Shown piece by piece: positions 7,405-15,852 of a DNA stretch of 36,636 nucleotides. Under the pieces are notes generated by a model that saw only the letters and a program-made list of their open reading frames with translations, ran no database searches and was not told where the DNA came from. A program made the translations under genes and the position numbers. The DNA comes from Lachnospiraceae bacterium (GTDB taxonomy: Bacteria > Bacillota > Clostridia > Lachnospirales > Lachnospiraceae), in the NCBI GenBank assembly GCA_017540355.1, contig JAFYBE010000022.1, positions 1-36,636 of the forward strand, read 5' to 3'. Within the stretch, counting starts at the first letter, position 1; each line of letters opens with the position of its first letter.

Positions 7405-8835
7405 ATGGCAAAAACACTCAAAGACATTCAGAAACTCATTAAGGAAGAGGGTATCTTAATGGTGGACTTCAAGCTGACCGATATCGACGGCCGCTGGAGA
7501 CACTTAAGCATCCCTTCCGAGAGACTCACCGAAAGTACGATGGAGCACGGTATCGGCTTCGACGGAAGCAACTATGGATATGCGCCTGTTGAGAACAGCG
7601 ACATGGTGTTCATCCCGGTGCTTGAGTCAGCAGTGATAGACAGATATGCAGATGTCCCCACTTTATCAATGATAGGAGATGTAAGGGTAATAGACCTGCC
7701 CAAGAACAGGCCCTTTGATCAATATCCGAGGAATGTGGCCATCCGTGCCCTTGAGTATATGCAGGAACTCGGTGTGGCGGATAAGATGGTCATCGGACCC
7801 GAGTATGAGTTCTATCTCTTTGATGAGGTCAGATACAATACCGATTACTACAACATGTTCACCAATATATATACCAATCAGGCTGCTTACGCATCAGGAA
7901 GCCCCGATAACAACAACGGCTACCAGGTCCTTCCCGGATCCGGATATCACAATTCACTTCCTACAGATATCCGCAATGACATAAGAAGCAGAATGTGTCT
8001 TGCAATGAAGGAATGGGGTGTGGATGTGAAGTATCATCATCCCGAGGTCGGCGGAAGCGGGCAGATGGAGATAGAGGTTGAACTCGGAGATATGCTCAAA
8101 CTGGCTGATGACACAATGTCTGCAAAGTATGTCATCAAGAACGAGGCGGCATCAGAGGGTATCACTGCCACATTCATGCCCAAGCCCTTAGCGGCTGAAG
8201 CCGGAAGCGGAATGCATGTACACATGCTCTTATTCAAAGACGGCAAGCCCGTATTCTATGACAAGAAGGGTTACGCACAGCTTAGCAAGGAAGCTCACTA
8301 CTTCATGGGCGGTTTGCTTACGCATGCACGCTCACTCTGCGCGATCACCAATCCTTCGACCAATTCGTATAAGAGACTCGTGCCGGGATTCGAGGCACCT
8401 GTTACGATCGGATATGCCATGAGCAACAGAAGTGCGGTAATACGTATACCTGCCTATGCCAAGACTCCTGAGACCAAAAGATTCGAGCTTCGTAATCCGG
8501 ATGCCACATGTAATCCCTACTATGCATATGCTGCCATCCTCATGGCAGGTCTTGACGGTATCAGGAAGAAGATCGATCCTCACAAGAAGGGCTGGGGACC
8601 GTTTGATTGCAACCTATATACTCTGCCAGAAGAAGAGAAAGCTAAACTTACCGGTCTTCCCGCATCACTTGATGAAGCCATCGAAGAACTCAAGGCGGAT
8701 CATGACTACTTAACTGCCGGCGGTGTGTTCCCCGAAAGACTCTTAGACCAGCTGACAGCCAGATATAAGGCTGCATCATCCAAGATCTCCAAACTTCCAC
8801 ATCCGATGGAGTTTGCAATGTATTACGATCTGTAG
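7405..8835 (+). CDS. glnA: Glutamine synthetase, type I
   Basis: The 476-aa enzyme makes glutamine from glutamate, ammonia and ATP in the cytoplasm as a dodecamer. Motifs in order: GFDGSNYGY, GPEYEFYLF, GSGMHVHMLLF, NPSTNSYKRLVPGFEAP and RFELRNPDATCNPYYAYA. An upstream in-frame ATG at 7381 is less likely because GGAGG (7393-7397) sits correctly before 7405. The C-terminal part resembles the GSI-beta type of Proteobacteria: Tyr405 in NLYTLPEEE corresponds to the adenylylated tyrosine of E. coli, followed by AGGVF and a terminal YYDL. It is monocistronic, with its own promoter, candidate operators and terminator. Confidence 0.95.
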   Translation: MAKTLKDIQKLIKEEGILMVDFKLTDIDGRWRHLSIPSERLTESTMEHGIGFDGSNYGYAPVENSDMVFIPVLESAVIDRYADVPTLSMIGDVRVIDLPKNRPFDQYPRNVAIRALEYMQELGVADKMVIGPEYEFYLFDEVRYNTDYYNMFTNIYTNQAAYASGSPDNNNGYQVLPGSGYHNSLPTDIRNDIRSRMCLAMKEWGVDVKYHHPEVGGSGQMEIEVELGDMLKLADDTMSAKYVIKNEAASEGITATFMPKPLAAEAGSGMHVHMLLFKDGKPVFYDKKGYAQLSKEAHYFMGGLLTHARSLCAITNPSTNSYKRLVPGFEAPVTIGYAMSNRSAVIRIPAYAKTPETKRFELRNPDATCNPYYAYAAILMAGLDGIRKKIDPHKKGWGPFDCNLYTLPEEEKAKLTGLPASLDEAIEELKADHDYLTAGGVFPERLLDQLTARYKAASSKISKLPHPMEFAMYYDL

Positions 8836-8875
8836 GATCAAAAAGAGGAATTACAATACAGGAAAATATGAAATG

Positions 8876-8902
8876 CTCCCCGTGAAAAACACGGGGAGTT
8901 TT
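8876..8902 (+). terminator. Intrinsic terminator of glnA
   Basis: A 9-bp G+C-rich stem CTCCCCGTG/CACGGGGAG with an AAAAA loop is followed by TTTT, about 40 bases after the glnA stop. The remaining sequence to 9138 holds the promoter of the next gene and nothing else I recognise. Confidence 0.88.
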
Positions 8903-9011
8903 GTGTATCCGGAGCTCTCTTAAACCCTGTATTTATGCGGTTCTTTGCTCCATCATTACCACCATGTGAACAGCAAAAAGGAAAGTATTATAATATTTCT
9001 GTAAAATATAC

Positions 9012-9040
9012 TTGACATTATTCTATTATGGGATTATTAT
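9012..9040 (+). promoter_or_regulatory. Promoter of the membrane protein/XRE pair
   Basis: Consensus -35 TTGACA (9012-9017), 17-base spacer, -10 TATTAT (9035-9040). Transcription would start near 9047. The leader then opens with a 7-bp hairpin ATGAAAG/CTTTCAT (9047-9053 with 9068-9074) right at the predicted 5' end. Confidence 0.82.
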
Positions 9041-9138
9041 AGGGTCATGAAAGGGAAAGACGTCACTCTTTCATAACAACAAACTTAGCGGCAAAACATA
9101 CTAATTGATTTTGATTGAGAGAAATAGGAGATAACAAA

Positions 9139-9681
9139 ATGAATGCTAAAGGATTAGGATTTGTAATCGGTTTAATAATTGGTCTGATATTGGTGGTTAT
9201 TCTATTCAGATTCGCCAATACTGATAAGAAGCTTAAAACAGAATATGATGAGCGTCAGGAGAAGGTAAGAGGCAAAGCATATAAGTACGCATTTTATACG
9301 GCACTCGCAGTGCAGGCACTGTTATGTACCGCTTCAATATGCCAGATAGAGATACCCATAGAAGATTATATACTTCATTTCATGGGAATACTCTTCGGAT
9401 GCCTGGTACTTGGTGCATACTGTATCTGGAACGGAGTATACTGGGGTCTTAATAATGATCATAAGAGATACGGTGTAGTATTTGCAGTATGCATAGTACT
9501 TAATCTTATTGCTGTAGTCGGACCCGTAATGGCAGGAATGTTATTTGAGAAAGACGGTAAGATAGGAATGCCGGCACTTAACTTCTTGATTATCTTTATG
9601 ATGGCTGTATTCGGTATTGAATTCCTCATAAAGGGTGCTATTGATAAGAAGACAGACGCTGACGACATGGAGGAGGAATGA
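9139..9681 (+). CDS. Small membrane protein paired with an XRE regulator
   Basis: The protein (180 aa) has about five predicted membrane segments, the first at residues 5-24. A charged loop with YDERQEKVRGKAYKYAF follows (DERQ-type motif seen in several Firmicutes membrane proteins of unknown function), and the tail is acidic (DDMEEE). I cannot assign a function. The start at 9139 is preferred over an in-frame ATG at 9115 because AGGAG precedes it at the right distance. The gene overlaps a downstream XRE regulator (ATGA at 9678-9681). Such pairs are common in Firmicutes; the regulator probably controls the pair. Confidence 0.75.
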   Translation: MNAKGLGFVIGLIIGLILVVILFRFANTDKKLKTEYDERQEKVRGKAYKYAFYTALAVQALLCTASICQIEIPIEDYILHFMGILFGCLVLGAYCIWNGVYWGLNNDHKRYGVVFAVCIVLNLIAVVGPVMAGMLFEKDGKIGMPALNFLIIFMMAVFGIEFLIKGAIDKKTDADDMEEE

Positions 9682-9683
9682 TT

Positions 9684-9875
9684 ATGAAGAATCTCAGACT
9701 CAAGGCCGCAAGAGCCGGTCTTGATATGTCGCAGGATGATCTGGCTAAGGCAGTTGGCGTATCAAGACAGACAATCAGTTCCATAGAGAAAGGGGATTAC
9801 AATCCCACGATTAACCTCTGCATCAATATATGCAAGACACTAAATAAGACATTGGATGAACTGTTTTGGGAATAA
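9684..9875 (+). CDS. Small XRE-family helix-turn-helix regulator
   Basis: A 63-aa single-domain DNA-binding protein. The helix-turn-helix is clear: MSQDDLAKAVGVSRQTISSIE, followed by KGDYNPTINLCINICKTLNKTLDELFW, typical of the short Cro/CI-like regulators of Firmicutes. The start at 9684 is chosen because GGAGGAGG (9669-9676) lies seven bases before it; an ATG at 9678 is too close. There is no ligand-binding domain. It is co-transcribed with the membrane protein at 9139 and followed by a terminator, so it forms a compact two-gene unit. Confidence 0.9.
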   Translation: MKNLRLKAARAGLDMSQDDLAKAVGVSRQTISSIEKGDYNPTINLCINICKTLNKTLDELFWE

Positions 9876-9898
9876 AAGAATATCTGATGGTACAAATA

Positions 9899-9926
9899 GA
9901 GCAGACCGTGCCTGGTCTGCTCTTTT
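9899..9926 (+). terminator. Intrinsic terminator after the XRE gene
   Basis: A perfect 9-bp stem GAGCAGACC/GGTCTGCTC with a six-base loop is followed by TTTT. It lies between convergent genes. In the minus direction the run after the stem is TATTTG, so it may weakly serve the opposite operon too. Confidence 0.87.
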
Positions 9927-9944
9927 ATACTCCTGTTATATTCG

Positions 9945-10580
9945 CTACACTTTATCAACTATCGATGCATCATAATCTCTGCCCTTAGTTATCTTAAGCA
10001 TGCGTCTCATATAGGCAAAAGCCGCATCCTCTCCCTCATCACGCATCTTAAGCAGCGCTGCCTCCAGTACCGCTCTCGTATCTTTATCGATGTTAAGATG
10101 AGCGGCGCCCTTGGAATAATAATTCCATGCATCGGCACTTGAGTACTTTTCTCCATTATATGCCACACATGCAGCATATCTGTCGGCTACCATCTCCGCT
10201 ACATACCTAAGCGGCATCCTGCACCCGTCTAAGACCGGTTCACTCTCTGCATTCTCAGGCATATAGTCAATCCAGTATTCGAAGTGATGCTTGTTACGTC
10301 CCTTATGATGAAGCCAGCTTGTCGACACTCCCGTCAGTACTCTGTCAGTCGCGTTCGGAGAGAAGGTCCCGGAATAGTATCGCACGCTGGGGATGAACTC
10401 AGTTGGCGAAAACTTACTCATATCATGTGTGATACCCTGTAAGTAAAGTCCCATTTTAAAACACCCGTTCATCACGTATCTCTTATGCGTGAGAACTGTT
10501 CCGATGTGGCCGAAGAGACGACCGACAAAACTCATATCTTTATATGCGTAATAATTTCTTCCTTCAGATGACTCTGACAT
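9945..10580 (-). CDS. DUF5662 family protein
   Basis: The protein (211 aa) resembles the DUF5662 family of unknown function. Histidine/aspartate-rich motifs suggest a metal site: GITHDMSKFSPTEF near residue 50 and WLHHKGRNKHHFEYW near residue 90, with a conserved DRYAA stretch later. The start at 10580 is chosen over an in-frame ATG at 10604 because AAGGA sits seven bases before it. It is the last gene of the minus-strand operon that begins with the GGDEF protein. An HD-like phosphohydrolase fold is a guess from the His/Asp pattern. Confidence 0.65.
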   Translation of the reverse strand: MSESSEGRNYYAYKDMSFVGRLFGHIGTVLTHKRYVMNGCFKMGLYLQGITHDMSKFSPTEFIPSVRYYSGTFSPNATDRVLTGVSTSWLHHKGRNKHHFEYWIDYMPENAESEPVLDGCRMPLRYVAEMVADRYAACVAYNGEKYSSADAWNYYSKGAAHLNIDKDTRAVLEAALLKMRDEGEDAAFAYMRRMLKITKGRDYDASIVDKV

Positions 10581-10610
10581 ATTTTTATCCTTTGCGATCC
10601 GCATACTATA

Positions 10611-11750
10611 CTATAATATCTTCTCTTTTATACCACAACGCTTTGAATCAATGATCTTAACAACATACATTATGACTATCGAAGATACCAGACAAAGTAT
10701 AAATGTGATGGCGATCGCGCTCAAATAGTCGATCTTTTCTCCGAATGCAGCGGCTACCCATCTGTATATTCCCCAGTGCAGACAATAAACAGGAAGGCTT
10801 ATCCTGCCTAAAAACTCAAGCGGTGTCCAGGAAATACGGGCCGTATATGTAATACCGCTTAATGCATAAGCAAGTGTTATCGCCACAAGATAAAGTGAGA
10901 ACAATTCTTCATAACCGCTTACGCCCCTTATGACATTGATAATAAAGAGAACAAATACCAAAAGCTCAATAATCGTCGCAATGACAGGTTTTGTAAATGC
11001 ACTCTTGTTCTTCTGCAAAGCCTTGGATGCATAGTATATTCCCGCTCCCATCAAAAGACTGGAAAACCCTCTTATGACTCCGCTGTTAACGGGACCGACA
11101 AAATTCTGCCAGGGCAGCACACCGCCGAACTTAACTACCATCCAGCCCTGAAGCATGGGCGGAATAAACCATATGATATAGTTCTTAAATGCATCCTTAC
11201 ACTTTATTGCAAGATACATTATCAAAGGAAGCGCTATAAGCATAGCTGATAAGAACCACATAGGTGTGTTGCGATAATTCATGGGATCGATCGGGCCCAT
11301 AATTCCCGTAAGCGGCAGATATGTAAGTTCTATTATCATATCTCGGATTTTTGTTGTTATGTCAACCAGGGTTATAGGCGTACCCGTAAGCAACATAATC
11401 ACAAGTTCAAGAATATATATAATCACAGTACCGAAAGCCACATAAGGCAGGGCCTTTAACAGCTTGTTAAGCGTATATCTTATCGAATAACCCATAGGAT
11501 GTCCCATAAGCTTAACATACTCGGAACCGGCGCTTTCATCTTTATTCGCAAATACTCTGCTTAAGTGCTTTACGGCATAATAACCCGAAAGCATAAAGAA
11601 AGCATCGGCAACAAGACCGCCCGAGGGAAGAAGTGTCACGCTTCCTCTCGTCACATGTCCCGAATGATGAATAAAGATTATCATGCAGAATAAAAATCTT
11701 AACAGATCTATGTAGTTATTCCTTGCTGCGTCGCTTTTATTCTCGCTCAT
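10611..11750 (-). CDS. Membrane acyltransferase, family 3
   Basis: The protein (379 aa) has about ten membrane segments and the acyltransferase-3 opening: RNNYIDLLRFLFCMIIFIHHSGH with the catalytic-type histidines near 28-29, then FFMLSGYYAVKH. Family members move acetyl or similar groups to sugars of surface polymers at the cytoplasmic membrane. The ribosome binding site AGGAG is ideal and overlaps the end of the MocR gene; the start is two bases after its stop. No separate SGNH domain is fused or adjacent. The acceptor is unknown. Confidence 0.85.
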   Translation of the reverse strand: MSENKSDAARNNYIDLLRFLFCMIIFIHHSGHVTRGSVTLLPSGGLVADAFFMLSGYYAVKHLSRVFANKDESAGSEYVKLMGHPMGYSIRYTLNKLLKALPYVAFGTVIIYILELVIMLLTGTPITLVDITTKIRDMIIELTYLPLTGIMGPIDPMNYRNTPMWFLSAMLIALPLIMYLAIKCKDAFKNYIIWFIPPMLQGWMVVKFGGVLPWQNFVGPVNSGVIRGFSSLLMGAGIYYASKALQKNKSAFTKPVIATIIELLVFVLFIINVIRGVSGYEELFSLYLVAITLAYALSGITYTARISWTPLEFLGRISLPVYCLHWGIYRWVAAAFGEKIDYLSAIAITFILCLVSSIVIMYVVKIIDSKRCGIKEKIL

Positions 11751-11752
11751 CT

Positions 11753-12823
11753 CTATCTCCTGTGTCTCCTGACTCTGTTGATGTGTCTTACAAAATCTCC
11801 GTTCTCTATAAGACTTGCCACCGTATATTGCTCAAGCACGGGTACGGGGCAGGAATAAAATCCGATCTTTTCCTCAAAACACTTCATAAGACCCTCGGGT
11901 ATAACCATATAAGCTATCCTTACCGAAGGACCTATCGTTCGTGTGAATGTATTGACATAGATGACTCTGTCATCGGTATCCAAAGAAAAGATTGTCTCCT
12001 CAGGCTTACGACTCGGTGTAAACTCCGATTCAAAATCATCCTCTATTATATAACCTTCTCTGTCAAGTGCCCATCTGACATATTCACGCTTCTTGGCGGC
12101 GGTCGCCGTGACTCCGCTCGGGAAACTCCTGTATGGCGTTATATGCAGAACCGTCGCCTTACTTTTCCACAGGGCCTTACTCTCTATGCCGTCATCCGTA
12201 AGCGGAAGCATATCAAGCTTAACTCCCTCCGCTTCATATACCAGAGATATCTTATTGTACGAAGGACTCTCGACCCCATATATGTATTCCCTGCCGAGTG
12301 CCTGAACAATAAGACCGTATAGGTATTCCGCTCCGGCTCCTATATATATCTGCTCCGGCGTAACTCTGATTCGCCTGTTCCCTACAAGATAATCCGCAAT
12401 TGCTTCTCTTAACTTCAGAGAACCTGCTGCCGGCGCCTTGATCATAAGCTCTTCTGAGTATTCACTTAGTACCCTTCTTACAGTCTTGGCATATATGTTA
12501 AAAGAAAAGGCTTCTTCATCTGTATCCTGCGAAGTGACTTCCCTGCCCATGACGGACCGTTCTGACTTGTCATATCGTCTTGTGACGGTTCGTGCGGATG
12601 CGAAGGTATTGTCCTCGTTAAAGGAGACGAAGTAGCCGCTTTTTTCCATTGGGAGAATATATCCCTCCTGCGCCAAAAGCTCATACGCATGCTCCACGGT
12701 GATGACACTGTAGCCCGAATCGGCCGCCATCACACGCTTGGAGGGGAGCTTGTCTCCCGGTACATATATTCTGTCTATGATATCCTGTCGGAGTCTCTCA
12801 TATAATTCAAGATATTTGGTCAT
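11753..12823 (-). CDS. MocR-like GntR/aminotransferase-domain regulator, degenerate and short
   Basis: The protein (356 aa) has an N-terminal GntR winged helix (about 1-70; PGDKLPSKRVMAADSGYSVITVEHAYELLAQEGY) and a fold-type I aminotransferase domain (from about 105). Family members bind PLP through a lysine in a GTFSKTL-type motif; here the equivalent is NTFTRTI, with Arg295 in place of the lysine. The usual VTPxHQFPTG is ITPYRSFPSG. It is about 80-120 residues shorter than typical MocR proteins, ending soon after FVRHINRVRRHRR. It likely binds DNA without PLP. Its start overlaps the GGDEF gene by four bases. Confidence 0.85.
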   Translation of the reverse strand: MTKYLELYERLRQDIIDRIYVPGDKLPSKRVMAADSGYSVITVEHAYELLAQEGYILPMEKSGYFVSFNEDNTFASARTVTRRYDKSERSVMGREVTSQDTDEEAFSFNIYAKTVRRVLSEYSEELMIKAPAAGSLKLREAIADYLVGNRRIRVTPEQIYIGAGAEYLYGLIVQALGREYIYGVESPSYNKISLVYEAEGVKLDMLPLTDDGIESKALWKSKATVLHITPYRSFPSGVTATAAKKREYVRWALDREGYIIEDDFESEFTPSRKPEETIFSLDTDDRVIYVNTFTRTIGPSVRIAYMVIPEGLMKCFEEKIGFYSCPVPVLEQYTVASLIENGDFVRHINRVRRHRR

Positions 12824-14427
12824 CTCTTCCCGCTCTCGTATGTTGCAGGGTCGTTGTCCATTATGTCGTGATGTCTCTTCTTGATCTCGTACATGAAAGC
12901 ATCGCTCTCATTAATCAGTTCATCGACTTCTCTTGATCCGTCTGAGCGTGCAACGCCTATACTTATTGTTACGTAAGGACCGCCGGGACGACAGAGATTA
13001 CGAACGGAAAGCTCAAGCTTCTTGCACTTCTGCTCAAGCTCGGTTGCATCTATCTTACGCTCCAATACAACGGCATATTCATCACCGCCGAGTCTTGCAA
13101 CGACACTTTCGGGGAATATCTCTTTAATGTTGTCCGCCGTTCTCTTCAATATGTCGTCGCCTCTTGCATGCGAATATGTATCATTGATCTTCTTGAAATT
13201 ATCAAGATCCATGTACAAAAGCGTAAGCGGCTTCTTGATGTTCTGTTCAAGGTAATCGTAGAAATATCTTCTGTTGTAAAGGCCCGTCAATACGTCGGTA
13301 TTGGCCGCCGTAATGATCGTCTCCTCGTAAATCCTCTGATATGTGATATCCTGCATCAGACAGAAATATCCGGAAACATTGCCCAAAAAGTCCGTAATGA
13401 CCTGCTCAAGTACATTGAAAGAATAACGCCTGTCACCCTTGATATGAGTAAACTCCTGCTTAACGGACTTGCGGTCTTCCGATTTGGTAACATCGCCTAC
13501 AGCGACAAGATTGCTTGACTTCCAGTCTCTGTAATTGAATTCCGCGGGCTGATCGATGCCTGTAAGCTCCATAAGAGAAGTATTCATCCGAACCGTCTTC
13601 CAATCCTTGGATAATACAAGCATAGGGAAGGGAATATTCTCAATGAGCATGGAAAGCTCTATTCCCATGTTGCTGAAATTGGTAACATCGTGACCGATAC
13701 CGCAGGTACCGAGAACCTTGCCCTGTCTGTCAAAAATCGGTGTCTTGTATGTGGTAAACTGCTTCATCTCACCGCCTGTAAGCACCATCTCTTCAAATGT
13801 GCCCATCTTGCCGGTGGTAATAATCTCTTCCTCAGATTTACGACATGCAAAGTCGGATGACTCATATTCATCCCACGAAATGCCCCAGATGTCCGGATGC
13901 TCTTTGTTAAGACAGTCATTAACATCTTTATTGACTATCTTACCGAACATATCATTAAGTATGACATGTCTTCCTGCCTCATCCTTAACCCACACCATAT
14001 CCGGTGAACTGTCAATAAGCGTCTGGAAAACATATTTATAAAGCCACTCTCTGTATCGGGTGACTATTCCGTCCATGATATGCGATATCCCCTTGTACAG
14101 TACAAGTTCAGGCATATCTTCCGAAAGAATATTGGCAATCTTGTGCTGTTCTTTGTCAGACAGAGAATTGCAGTCACCGATATATAAAGTGCTGCATCCC
14201 TCAATACTTGAAAACTCTGCAAGCAATAAACTGTCATCGCTTATAAGCAGACCGAAGCCCGTCTTATCATAGTCCGGCCTTCCGTCATACGGAATAAGAA
14301 CATACTCGTCCCTTACGGCCTCGTGTCTGTCGGAATTCTCCCCATTCCTGTCATCCACAATCTGCTTAACGATATCTCTCTGCTTGATGTAGCTGTCTAC
14401 ATAGATGTTAAGCTTAACCCCTATCAT
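12820..14427 (-). CDS. PAS-PAS-GGDEF diguanylate cyclase
   Basis: The protein (535 aa) has an N-terminal region of unknown type (1-125), two PAS domains (about 130-250 and 258-370) and a GGDEF domain (about 375-525). The active-site motif is GGDEY at 447-451 with DVLTGLYNRR and MDLDNFKKIND intact, so c-di-GMP synthesis is likely. The RxxD inhibitory site upstream is not seen (FPES in that region), suggesting no product feedback. No membrane segments are seen, so it should sense something in the cytoplasm. It is the first gene of the operon to 9945. The start codon is provisional: the best AAGG is only one base away. Confidence 0.88.
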   Translation of the reverse strand: MIGVKLNIYVDSYIKQRDIVKQIVDDRNGENSDRHEAVRDEYVLIPYDGRPDYDKTGFGLLISDDSLLLAEFSSIEGCSTLYIGDCNSLSDKEQHKIANILSEDMPELVLYKGISHIMDGIVTRYREWLYKYVFQTLIDSSPDMVWVKDEAGRHVILNDMFGKIVNKDVNDCLNKEHPDIWGISWDEYESSDFACRKSEEEIITTGKMGTFEEMVLTGGEMKQFTTYKTPIFDRQGKVLGTCGIGHDVTNFSNMGIELSMLIENIPFPMLVLSKDWKTVRMNTSLMELTGIDQPAEFNYRDWKSSNLVAVGDVTKSEDRKSVKQEFTHIKGDRRYSFNVLEQVITDFLGNVSGYFCLMQDITYQRIYEETIITAANTDVLTGLYNRRYFYDYLEQNIKKPLTLLYMDLDNFKKINDTYSHARGDDILKRTADNIKEIFPESVVARLGGDEYAVVLERKIDATELEQKCKKLELSVRNLCRPGGPYVTISIGVARSDGSREVDELINESDAFMYEIKKRHHDIMDNDPATYESGKR

Positions 14428-14535
14428 ACCTTTTAAGAAAAACCCCTTTACAAGTAATAAACTATACTCAGGACCCGAATACTTAATCGTTTAATCCTGA
14501 TAATATATTTTATCACATTAATCAAAAAAACGAAA

Positions 14536-15093
14536 TTATCTGACGCCCGAATATACTACCGAATCCGCAATTTTATCGGCCATTGCCTTATCAATTAAAG
14601 ATTCGGTGATTGCCAGAGCAAAAGGAATGGCCGTTCCCAAACCTCTGCTTGTGATGATATTGCCTGCAACGGATACCGCATCATACGATACTTCCGCACC
14701 CGCAAGTTCTCCTTCAAGACCCGGATAACAGCAGGCTTTTATACCCTTAAGATGTCCTCTGTGACCTAAGATTGTTGGTGCCGCACAAATGGCAGATACC
14801 TTCTTGCCTTCCTTAATATATGCATCGACCTGCTGCATAAGGCTGTCACATGCTTCAAGATTCTTGGTGCCGGGCATACCTCCGGGAAGAACTATCATGT
14901 CTCCTTTGGTAAAATCGAGAGCACCTATGGTTGTATCAGCCGTAAGTCTGATCTTATGCGAGCCGACCACTTCATCCTTGTCGGTTATCGAAACCGTTAT
15001 GACATCAATACCCGCTCTTCTTAAGATATCAACTACCGTAAGTCCTTCTATCTCTTCAAAACCGTCAGCCAAAAAGATCAAAACCTTAGCCAT
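14536..15093 (-). CDS. DJ-1/PfpI family protein
   Basis: The protein (185 aa) matches the DJ-1/YajL/ThiJ branch. Reactive Cys103 sits in the nucleophile elbow AICAAPTILG, with the partner glutamate near residue 16 in GFEEIEG and the conserved LPGGMPG loop. Members protect against carbonyl or oxidative damage; a deglycase role is claimed for some but disputed. It is cytoplasmic. GGAGGGG precedes the start. It begins two bases after the lipoprotein gene ends, so it is co-transcribed and last in the run that contains the CofE-like protein. Confidence 0.9.
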   Translation of the reverse strand: MAKVLIFLADGFEEIEGLTVVDILRRAGIDVITVSITDKDEVVGSHKIRLTADTTIGALDFTKGDMIVLPGGMPGTKNLEACDSLMQQVDAYIKEGKKVSAICAAPTILGHRGHLKGIKACCYPGLEGELAGAEVSYDAVSVAGNIITSRGLGTAIPFALAITESLIDKAMADKIADSVVYSGVR

Positions 15094-15094
15094 A

Positions 15095-15811
15095 TCAACC
15101 CCTCCTTGTTATATTGATTACCTTACCGCCCGCTACCTGAATTGTAGTTGTAAGATAATTGAAAGAATCCGATGCTCCGTCCAATCCGTCCAGATAATCT
15201 TCAAGTTCTTCAAATGTAGCTGTCTTGGGCGATGAGGCGTCCTTATATCCGTCACTTATCGTAAGCGCTTCGCTTAAAGGAAGCGTACTTCTTCCGGTCT
15301 CAAGGTAAGCCGGAGCATCTTCAAGCGAACGAGCTCTGTAAGTACCGCCCGAACCTGCAAGCAGTTCGGCTCCTCCTTCTTCTATTCCTCCGTTGACCTT
15401 AAGATCGCCGTTGACATCCTGTATCGATTCCACAACAAGTTCTCTTCCGTTGATGTTAAGCGTATCTCCTATCTGCATCAGTGATACTTCTACCGCATCG
15501 TATATTTCCTCTTCATATACGGAGAAGCTTATCTTTCCTTCTTCAAGATTAAAATCTTTAACCGTAAATGATGCATTGACCGTACAGTCTTCCGGAGATG
15601 CATTGTCATATCCCATAGTCTTGGGTTCTATATATGTATTGTGCAAATCCTCTTCCGGAATATTCTGTACCGCCTCTTCTTCTGCAGCCTCTGCTTTGTT
15701 AAGCACCTTTAAGGCCCCGTCTATCTCTTCTTCCTTTGCATTCTCCGAAAAACATGCCGTAAGAGTCATTGCAAATATAAGTGTAATCAGTATGATTGCT
15801 TTTTTCTTCAT
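15095..15811 (-). CDS. Predicted lipoprotein of unknown function
   Basis: The protein (238 aa) starts with a lipoprotein signal, MKKKAIILITLIFAMTLTAC, with Cys20 as the lipidated residue. The mature part is acidic and contains beta-rich sequence (around residues 80-155) with no family I recognise. The frame is open for 29 further codons, but that extension runs into the preceding gene and would bury the signal peptide, so the start at 15811 is used. The nearest Shine-Dalgarno (GGGAG) is about 14 bases away, somewhat far. It lies between the CofE-like gene and the DJ-1 gene. Confidence 0.7.
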   Translation of the reverse strand: MKKKAIILITLIFAMTLTACFSENAKEEEIDGALKVLNKAEAAEEEAVQNIPEEDLHNTYIEPKTMGYDNASPEDCTVNASFTVKDFNLEEGKISFSVYEEEIYDAVEVSLMQIGDTLNINGRELVVESIQDVNGDLKVNGGIEEGGAELLAGSGGTYRARSLEDAPAYLETGRSTLPLSEALTISDGYKDASSPKTATFEELEDYLDGLDGASDSFNYLTTTIQVAGGKVINITRRG

Positions 15812-15852
15812 ATTACGGATATGTACTCCCTTTAATCTTAACCGTCTTACTT

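Noticed and set aside
8037-8713. Frames on both strands inside glnA
   Set aside because: Overlap a complete glutamine synthetase; low-complexity antisense sequence.
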